From the NCBI GenBank assembly GCA_034509495.1, contig CM067518.1, forward strand, positions 2,494,431-2,558,430: a stretch of 64,000 bases of DNA, read 5' to 3'. Source of the DNA: Acestrorhynchus altus (lineage: Eukaryota; Chordata; Actinopteri; Characiformes; Acestrorhynchidae). The notes beneath the pieces were generated by a model. It saw only the letters and a program-made list of their open reading frames with translations. It was not told the DNA's origin and did not search any database. The position numbers and the translations under genes are program-made. Of this stretch, positions 40,698-51,627 are shown one piece after another (position 1 is the stretch's first letter; the number at the start of each line of letters is the position of its first letter).

Positions 40698-42680
40698 AAG
40701 AGAGAGAGAGAGCACTATAAATACCAGTTATCGTTCTCGACTCAAGAGAGAAAAATTTCAAGACTTGACTCCTCCAACGCCCTTCTACCCGTGGACCATC
40801 AGGCCCTTCAACTGATCCAAAATGTAGTAGCACGACTCGTCTTCTACGTTCCCATCTTCAGTCATGTACCTCCTCTGCTGCGTTCCCTTCACTGACTTCC
40901 TGCAGCTGAACATCAGATTCAAAACCATGATCTTGGCCTACAAAGCCAAAGATGGACCAGCACCTCCGTACTTGAAGGCACTGGTCAAAACCCAGTATGC
41001 ACCAAGAGGTTCGACCATCAAGTAGAGCTCGGCTTGACCCACCATCCCTCAAAACGCATGGAAGACTGGAACCAAAGTGGTGGAACGAACTTCCCCTGAG
41101 TGCCTGAGGCTCCGAAGAGCTGAGTCGCTCGCTGTCTTCAAGCGATCACTGAAGACCATCTCTTTTAGAGCATTTAACTCATTGAAGGCTTATAGTCAAA
41201 CTGTATCTTGTGTGACAAAGTGCAAGAAGTTGAGGATTGGGAATTTTGTATTTGTATTTGGCAGCATCTCTGGAGTCGAAACCTGGAATCTGGAGTCGTT
41301 AAGGATATTTTCCGAGTGAACAGCAAAGCACTTCTGTAAGTCGCTCTGGAGAAGAACGTCTGCCAAATGCCATGAATGTAAATGTATTCCTTAAAGAAGC
41401 TCTGGACGAAAGAACATCACTGGTCGATGCATGTTTAACCATTTTCAGCACTGGAACTGGAGGAGCATTGTCCCCACATGTCTGTCCAACCATAGGTAGA
41501 GCTTATTCAGGTACCCAGTCAAACAGACCTTCAGGATTCTGGATTCTGCCTCTGGCACATTTTACAGATATCAGTACCTGAGAGCAAACCGAACGTTTGA
41601 GAGAAAGGTGTGAATCTGGGTAAGATGCCTCACTCTAAATAGGCAGGAGCAGATCAATGAACTCACCTGTCTTTTGCTGCAGGTTCTTGCGTGGTTCTTC
41701 TGGGCCTTCAATGGGCTGATCGGCCAGAAACATCCGCGCCTGATCCAGAGTGCTGACCACCACATGCTCCCTCTCTTTCAGCTCCGCCCTCAGGGCCTGG
41801 AAATGTAGAGATGATTGTTTAACAGAGGGTGGGAGTGGTGGGGTGGGTGAAGCACCAGGGGGGTTAACATTCAACATAAAAGGTCACTGCAGGATATCAG
41901 GGGGGTTCTGGGGGATTGAGCGAATGTGAAATTATGGGTAAATATAGCATCTGAATAATCTAAAGTTTGAGCTTTTAGGACCCGGTTTGCGCCAAAAGTC
42001 TGGACTCGGGAGCTGTCCAGGGTACTGATCTCTGGTCCCTCCAGAAAACTGTGGTCAGGGGTTTGTGTCACGTCAGCCTCGGCGCTTTCAAACAGCAGTT
42101 TGAAAGTTATTTGAGTAATGTAATTGGTAATGTAATTAGTAATGTAATTCATTGCATCTTTATCTACCATTTCCCAATAAGCACCACATGGACAAAAGTA
42201 TTGGGACACCTGTTAATTCACTGTTTCGGAAATCAAAGGTATTAAAAAAGAATTTCTCCTGCTTTTGTTGGAGCAACTGTCTCTACCAAGACCTCCTAGA
42301 TTTTGGTGCATTGCTGTGAGGATTTGATTGCATTCGCCAACAAGAACATGGATGGACGACCACAAGCCCACCTCATCCCAAAAGTACCATCATTCCAGAG
42401 AGCAGAGAAGTTCCACTGCTCCACAGCTCAATGCTGGGGGGCTTTACACCCCTCTAGCCCAGGTCTGGCGTTAGGCATGGTGCCAACCCGTTTATATTTA
42501 TCTTCCAACATGTGTCAGCAATGAGTACAAGTTAGGACATAGAGAATAGAGGACAGGATGAGTCCAGACCGAAGGAAAATGAGGACGCGTATTACAGAAG
42601 ACAGGGTGTCTGTTTGGGTGAAAGAGGCAAATGATGCCTTTTTCAAAAGGCTCTGAGAAATATGGAGCTTCATTACAGAT

Positions 42681-42763
<83 letters not shown>

Positions 42764-45250
42764 ACTTCCAAGGCCAAAATTTTCCAAATAAAGGAAGGAG
42801 GATATAAACCACCCACATTGTCTCCTCTCCTCAATAACAGAGCTTCCAAAAGGCTGCAGGAAGAGGAAAGCAGTCGGCTGAAAGTGACCTTAAAGGAAAG
42901 TGGGCTTTATTGTGGAGGAAAGTGATGAGCCCACACTCCGGCTCTAATTGCCTGAGTAGTAAAGGCACCAGCCGGGTATCATAGCTGATTAAATCTTGAA
43001 GGGAGAAGGGCCAGTGAGATTAGGCTGCTAAAAAGAGAGTAACACACTGTAAAGGAACTCTGGCATTAATAATCACCGTCATGTACTGGAACTGAACCGC
43101 TCAGCATAGGAGGCCAGTGGAGGCCAGTGGAGGACAGTGGAGGACAGTGGAGGACAGTGGAGGACAGTGGAGGACAGTGGAGGACAGTGTGTCAGACTGG
43201 GGCGCCAAATGAAATCTTCAGGGATCTCTCACTCCTTCAAAGTTTGTACATTTTTCCCTTGTAGGAACAAAGGGGTGCAAACGTTGGTGCACACTAGAAG
43301 CACCCAACCAACCACATGTGGTACCATTACCACCACTAGGCAAGTACTTTGCAACCACCTTAAATACCATAGCGACCAACTTGCAACACTAAAAACCCCA
43401 CTGTAATGCCATAGCAGCACTAAAACAACCATACTATATCAACCCCCTGCGACACCATAGCAACCGCCTATGATACCACGGGAACCACGGGAACCACTTT
43501 CCTTGTGCTCGTTTTGATACTGATACCGATCATTCATCCAAATCTAAACATCAACCAGTCTACAAGCTCGAATGGTCCAGTGCCTGGTTCAAGGGTTCTG
43601 TGCAGATGATGTGGTTCCACCATCCTAGAACCCTTTTCAGCACCATATAGAAAACAGGCATTTTGATACGGCACTTGAGAGTGGAATCACAGTATTCCAA
43701 CTCGGAGTGTGTTTGGGGATAGATACTGGATCATATCGGATTTAGCCCCCTCTGAACTCCACTCCAGCATGAATCCCGCTCATCAATACTCACATAAATC
43801 ACTCGCACAAAGGACGAACGCTGACTGAACAGCATTTTCTTTTTAACCTATGCAACAAATAAAGCCACACCCACTTCCTGAACGCGCATTAAATTCCACT
43901 TTACTGGGGTATTTCACTGCAGGTCACTACATTTTAGTACGGCCCATTTCAGTCCCTGTGTGGGGACGGACTAACCGGAACCATCTCGCAACCATTGCAA
44001 CCGTAATATAGAAACCACCTAGAATGCAATAGCAACCATGCAGAGACACCATAGCAACCTCCTGGCTACCACTAATTAACACCATTGTACCCACCTATCC
44101 GAAACCATTTCTCCCAGTGACCACGAAGCAGCAGCCTAGCAACTGTCTGGAAGTGGAAACCACTTCAACCATACAAACATCCCGATTTTCCTTCAGGAAA
44201 CGTACTTTTCCACTTTATTACGCAACACTAGCGAGTAATAAAACAGCTCATTTCCACTAAAAAGCACTGAAAACCTAAAAGTCCCTCAAACGTTCTCTCG
44301 GGAAGAGTCTGTGAGCCAGATATGGTTTGTTTCTCTAGCTCTAGGAACTTCTATGGCGTGTCTTTTATCCCCAAACTTGAGCTGATTGTAGCTTTTCGCC
44401 CCCATGTAGTGCTGAGCTGCAGAACCGCTGAGGCCCTGCAATGATTTCCACTGGAGATACGGCCCCCAGGAGTCGCTCCTGAAGACTGTTTACTTCCTCC
44501 AAAGGCAGCTAACCACAGTCTTTAAGCCCTATTCTTCCATTCCCAGCACTCTCAATAGCCCCCCCCCAAAAAAAACAAGCCGTATCACACACACGCTTTC
44601 TCGCTCGCTTTGCTTCCACACTTCACGGCCGAGGACAGGACGCACGAAAACGAGAACGCAGAAATTCCATTGGGGGAAAAACAACAGTGAAGAAAATTGG
44701 ATGTGCTGCAGTCGTCGCAATTCGGCCTTCTCAACAAATCACAGAGAAAACAAAGCACAGACTCGTTCAACAACCTTTCTGTTCTCCAGAAGAAAGCAAA
44801 CAGTCCCCAGAACTGAGCTGACCCCAGTTCTCTCCACACTGTCCTTCACTGGCCGCAGTGCACTTGGCTCCCCCACATGAGTGGACATTCCTGACGCTGA
44901 GGAGCTGCAGGACGGTACCTAAACCTATAGGTTCGCTATGTCACATGGCGTGTAAGTAGTCATACGCAAAGTAGAATATTCCAACAGACAGCTCTGCAGT
45001 GAGGGTCTCGGACCTCTCCTGAAGGCTGCAGCCGGAGGACAGCTACGAAACAGCAGCAGCAGAGTTGATGGAGTGGTGGATGGAGGGAGCGCTGAAGTCA
45101 CAAGAGGAATGGAGGTTATTTTCACCTCTGAATTGACAGAGGGGGACAGAGTGCAGCCGGTTTCAGCTTTATGAGAGGCCAAATGCTCTCTTCAAACCGC
45201 ACACTGTCCTAAGAGGATTCACTATAAACAGCTGCTATTGTTCCTCGGGA

Positions 45251-45297
<47 letters not shown>

Positions 45298-48200
45298 ATA
45301 GAGAGATGGAAGTAAAAGAGTATGAGACAAAATGGACGATCAAGGGCATTTTCATATTAATGGTTCTTTTTCTAAACCTGGAAGTGTTTGTTCTGGAAGT
45401 TTGGTCAAGTGTGGAAGCTGTTTTCAAGCCCGGCAGTGGTCCCGAGAACCCATCTTTGGTCCTCCGTTCAGTCAAGTGTGGAAGCTGTTTTTGGGCCCGG
45501 GAGTGGTTCCGAGAACCCATCTCTGGTCCTCCATTTGTCCAACTGTGGAACCTGTTTTCTCAGCCTGGGAGCTGTCCCAAGAACCCTTCACTGTTCAAAC
45601 TTAAATACCTAGTAATCTTTGGTTCCTTCTGCAAACAAACTTTTTTAGGTTCCGGAACCTGTTTTTGTTGGTGAAAACAGGCCAAACGGTTCAAAATTCA
45701 AAATAGGATCATGAACCATAACGGAGCCCATTCCACCAACGAAAAGAACCCCGTTTGGTGAAGTGTGGGACCTGGGAACCAGTGTGAAAGCTGTATTCGA
45801 CCCTGTGAGTGGTCCAGAGAAGCGATCTATGGTTCTCCTGGGGGTTCGTTTCAGCAGATGCTGGCTCAGTCTGCTGTGGATGTGCGCTGTGGCGTTGTAT
45901 GACCGATTCATTTTGTCATGTGACCGAATGAGCTTCTCGCCTGCATGGTAAAAAACTTCCTCCTGCAGAGTGAAATAGTGTGAGGTCAAGAATGTCTTGA
46001 CTCCAGAAAGCCCTGTTCTTCAGCGTCTGTATCCAGTGAAAATAAGGAAACGCGATTAGGCCCCACCACAGACCTGAAGTTCGAAAATGCACGAGTCTAC
46101 AGTTGGGACGAGCCTCTCGAGTCTGTCCCGGAGGCAGACTTGGGTATGTGGGACAAGTGTGCAAAATGAGCGAGGGAGAGGAAGTGTGGGAATGAGACGA
46201 AGAGAGAGGGACACGAAAACGAAGCACGAGTGATGGCGAGAAAAGAGTACGAGTCAAGGGGACAGAGGGACGGGGGAGAGAGAGGGACGAACAGAGGGCT
46301 GTTCATGAAGAAAGCTGCTTTTTATAGACCTGAAGTTAAACCTGATTTGTGGTCGGAGTCCGGAGAAGGTTCAGGAACGGTTCAGTCAGGAATCACAGCT
46401 CTCCTCAACAAAGTCCTCAACAAGAAGCCTCACTGACCGTCCTTTCAGTTACAAAAATCAAAACGTTAATGTTAAGGGACTTGGATCAGATCAGGGGGCA
46501 ACACAACTTGATGGGGACGCCCCCAATTTCAGTGACCGGGTCTCGTCTTTGCCAGGCCTCGCAATGAAGCTGGAGTGGTCAGATGGTTCCTCTGGGTCCT
46601 AGGGTCCCAGTCTCGTCCCAGTCTCTGGAACCGTAAGGATTCCAAGAAGACCTGAACCTGAAAAGGCTTCAGCGAGCGCGCAGACGAGCTTCAACAATGC
46701 ACTGCTGTGAAAACCCCATTTAACCACCCAGAGTCATAAAACTAGACAACACATCCAGCTACATTCGCCCGAAAAATCAATGCTCAGCTACCAAATCAGC
46801 CTCCCTTCAATGCGGCCGCGCAAATTAAAAGTAATTAAGACGGTGGAAATGCCACATAAACCAGCTCCTCAGATACATTAAAACTTATGAGCCCTCCCTG
46901 CGACTCCTCCGCCGCTTGGCTGACTTTTTATGGAGCGCATAATGAAGAAAGAGTTGGAATAAATGACTTATTCAAAGCCCGGCAAAGACGAATGACTATT
47001 CACAGCCCGGCGAACTGGGGTCGTCTTTTTCTGAGGTCGTAGATAAGGGCTGGTGCTGAGGCTACTGTAATCTGTTCTGCAGGATCCAGCCCCAAATGGT
47101 TCAAATCAATCAGCCAGACAGTGCCATTACCTTAGGCTTAGCTGAGCCCTGCCGGCCAGCGGGAACATCTTAAGCCTGGGCTTCTCCACTAACAAGATCA
47201 GGGGAGGGTTGAGAACGTCCAACACCTGAGGGAAAGCAGGCTGAGCTACTGCCCCGTGATAATGCTTAACAAAAACAGCTGGAATTCACTGGTTTCCACT
47301 TGGGTTCAATCCCAGTTTAAATCCCAAAGCAGCTTCCAGTGCATGTTTACTGCTCTGTCCACGTGTACGTCCACGTCTGCATACAGACTCTGACTGAGCA
47401 GAGAGAGGGGGCGGGGCTGATACTCAACCTGCATACAGACTCTGACTGATCAGAGAGAGGGGGCGGGGCTGATGCTCAACCTGAATGCAGACTCTTGACT
47501 GATCAGAGAGAGGGGGCGGGGCTAATGACATCACTGACCAAGATATTGGGCTACAAAACAAAACAAGAGAGGAGGAGGCTGTTCTCATATTTCATAATAA
47601 AAGTCCTGAGACGGGATAATACTGATGACATGCAAAGCGTAGCTTCATGTTTACCTCTCAACAGGGACGAGAAAAAACTGTGTGCATTTGCACATCTGTG
47701 TCAGCAATGGGTGCAACTTAAAGTAGCTGAAGAAGGTGGAAACAGCCCATTGGACAGAATCGGTGCAGGAGTCTTCTGCTATTGGACTTCTCAGAAAATG
47801 ATCAGATCTGCTCGCTTGCACGACTGACTGACGTGAGACGAGGATAAGACAGGAAGGCGTGAGATTCAGACGTTCAGGGACATTCTGGTTTGATGCCACC
47901 TTTGAAAAGCTGAGCGGCGCTGAATTAAACATCTGTATCAGGACTTTAAACCAGAGCTGAGAGGAAGAGACTCAAGGCGACGGGTTACCGTGACGATATT
48001 AAAGATTGATATGCATGGAGGCTGTTAGCTGAATCACACTCACGCAGTCGTGAGTAAACATCTTTCAGGACGCGGAGACAAAGCGAGAGGCTGCAATTAT
48101 CATTCCGCCTGCCTGTTGCGTAAATTGATTACAACTGCGAATGGAACCTGCAGACGCCCACAAACACCAATAATTAAATAAGCGCTGATTGATGAGCTTA

Positions 48201-48813
48201 ATTACGGCGGGGCGAAAGGAAGTATTTTATTGGATAATTGAATGCGTGATTAATAAAACTGATTATAGAGACATAAGGGGGCGGGGGATACACCGCCGCC
48301 CACAATCAATAACACGGTGAAGGTCTTTCTCAAACTGCGTCTGAAGAATAAACAAACTCATCGACTGCTAAACCAGCAGAAAGGCAACAGAAAGACAGTT
48401 AATGCTTCAGTTCGCCGGATGATTCTGTACGTGCTCGCTGGAGTGGACAGTATGGGGCATTCAACTGCGAAGCTCATTGTCTGACTCTTTGCCCCGCCCA
48501 CCGGCCAAAGTGGAGGTTCTGATTGGCTCTGCAGCTGAGTTTGAAGGTCAGCTACTCTGCCCCCACCTGAAATGATGATTCTGATCGGCTCTGCTGCAGA
48601 GTGTGATGGTCAGTTGCTCTGCCCCCACCTGAAATGATGATTCTGATCGGCTCTGCTGCGGAGTGTGCTGGTCAGTTGCTCTGCCCCCGAGTCTTATTTA
48701 ACTATGTAAATAATACACAGCATCAGTTTTTGAAAATCAGCCTCTCTAACGAGGTCTCCACTCTGTCTTTACCTCCCATTCAGGCAGAGAAACAATCTGA
48801 CCTTTCAGAAACA

Positions 48814-48849
<36 letters not shown>

Positions 48850-49014
48850 TAAATAGCTCACTCTCTTCCAGGACACACACACACACACACACACTATTAA
48901 AAGACAGAGAAATAAATGGAGGAAGGAGAGAGTGAAAGAGCACCGAGAGAAAGTCATGCAACCCTTTTCTCTTTTAACTTCAGAGGGTCATTACTCAATC
49001 TGCCTGAGCGAGAG

Positions 49015-49059
<45 letters not shown>

Positions 49060-50774
49060 AAACAAAGAAACGAGAAAGGAGAGAGAGAAAAGGGGACAGA
49101 CTGCAGACTCTCCGTGGCATCACCACACCACCACAGATCCATTACAGCCACGAAGACCCCCACCTTCCCATGACTCCCTGGGGTAAGAGAGTCTGTGTGT
49201 GTTTGTGTGTGTTTACCCCACTCAGAGAATAAAATGCCCCCTCACTCCATTCCTAAACACACACACCATGGACACACCGCGGCAGACCCCTCCTAAAGCC
49301 CACGCTGGTCACCATGGTGATGATCAGGTTGTGTGTTGTGTGGCGGGGGGCTCAGCGAGGCGGCCCGAGAGTGATGATGATGAAATAACGTGCATCACTG
49401 AAACACACTTTAGTAAAGAAACGATCTCCCGACATAATTAACCTCCCTCTTCAACTCGGAGCAGGATTATTACAGCATCGTCTCAGATGAAGCTGCTGCT
49501 CTATCAGACTCTGATTGGCTGCTTCTGAAGCAGCGTCCCCTCATCAGCGCCGCCTGACCCGCATCAAAGCGGATAAAGCGGGGATTACGGCTGCGACCGC
49601 AGACTCGAACTCTCCTCCAGCACTGTCCGATACGGCACTGCTGAATCGACATCGCGATAGTCGGCTTTACTGGCACTGAAGCTGGGTACCGTACACAATA
49701 TGGACAAAAGTATTGGGACACCTGGGAGGAGAAGCTCTAGATTTTGGTGTATTGCTTGGAGGACTTGATTGCACCCTGCCTCACCTCACCAACTCATTCC
49801 AGACGTTGGAGCGCCATTATTCCACAGTTCCATTGCTCAACAGAGAACCGCCATTCCGAATGTTCTGTAGACCAAGACCAGGCTTAGTCCCTGCTTTGGG
49901 TAACTGGCCCTCATGGTGTGAAAATGGTGACCTAGATGACATCTCCAGTGAACAGTGCAGGTCCAGCTTTCCAGTCTGCAGGGCAGCATAATCAGCATAT
50001 TCCTCATTCTCCTCTGATCTGGCTGTGCGATATAAGAACGAAAAGCCGGGGGGGCGGCATGCTGAGCTACAACACAACAAACCATCCAAGACAAACCCAG
50101 CAGGACCGCCGAATCGGAAAGGGCAGAACAGAACAGACGATGAAAGGAAAACGCGAGCGTTCGCCTCACTGACGACTGTGGGGAACGAGGGATGAGAGGA
50201 GAAGAGAGTGTGATGTGGTTCTGGTGGGAGGATGGATGATGTATTTCTTAAAACGAGCCTCTTTATTTTCCCTCCGAGTCAAATAATCACTTCAGAGTGG
50301 GTTTACGGAACAAATTTCCTGAACTCTCGTTATTCCGGACTGTTTTTTGGTTCTGTGCCTTTAAGACCGAGCTGTCTGATCTGTGCTTTGATTGGCTGCT
50401 CTGTACTGTATCAGGTTCAGAGCAGTCCATGCTGAGCTGAGTAAATCACACTGCTTAGGCGGAAATGTCTACATCAGTGGGCGGAGCCAACCCCCTGGAG
50501 GCTGAACGGGAGGGGACCTATGGAAACGGTTGTGGCTGTGACATCAAACCGTAACAATTTCCCTTTTCCTGGACAATATGCTCGAGTGTGTGTGTGTGTG
50601 TGTGTGTGTGTTCTGACCGAGCAGTGGTTGTGTTGATGTAGTAACGTGGGCACATCTCCTCCTATAGGCATCTGCTTGGTGAGCTCATCGTCTTTCAGGC
50701 AGATCCATCTCCACAACTCCTCTAGAACAGACAACAGCCTGCTCCAGCGCTCCGCACTGGCCTCGAGATGAGCC

Positions 50775-50831
<57 letters not shown>

Positions 50832-51584
50832 GTCATATAAACATATACAACATGTCCCAAACACATACCCCACAGGACCACCACAGAGCAGCTGTTATGT
50901 GGGTGGTGGTTCATTCTCAGCACTGCAGTCACACTGACGTGGTGGTGGTGTGTAAGTGTGTGTTGCTGGTACGACTGGATCAGACGCAGCAGAGCTGCTG
51001 GAGTGTTTAAACGCCTCAGTGTCACCAACCAGAAACCATCCAACCAACAGTGTCCTGTGGGCAGCGTCCTGTGAGCACTGATGAAGGACTAGAGGACGAC
51101 CAACACAAACTGTGCAGAAACAGGTGAGCTTCTGTCTCTGACTTTACATCTACAAGGCAGAGACACTGTCTAACAGAGTGGACAGTGGGTGGACACAGTG
51201 TCTGATCCACCGACACACCACCACCAAGTCAGTGTCACTGCAGTGTGGAGAATGACCGTCTAGACGGTAAATGCCAGCACAGCTTCGGAAATGGAATGTC
51301 CCCTCCATCCGGCACCCAGGTCGGACGTTCCCGAGTGCTCCCACGAGGTAATCAATTTACATACTGATCTCACATTTGGCAGGTTGGTATGTAAAGGTTC
51401 TCTCAGTCTGTTCTGGCGTTTGTGTTACAGGCTGCGCTGTGTGTGTTGGTGGTAACGGAGCTGAACAACAGTCTGGTGTCAGCAGTTCAGTAATTATACA
51501 TGTCCACTAATTAATCCCTGATGGGAGTTAAATAATAAAGCAGCCAGGTCCACTATTCAACACACACACACACACACACACACA

Positions 51585-51627
<43 letters not shown>

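Noticed and set aside
45306..45674. 122-codon ORF with repeated [12 protein letters not shown] peptides
   Set aside because: Explained by the 68-bp minisatellite read in shifted frames; no homology recognised.
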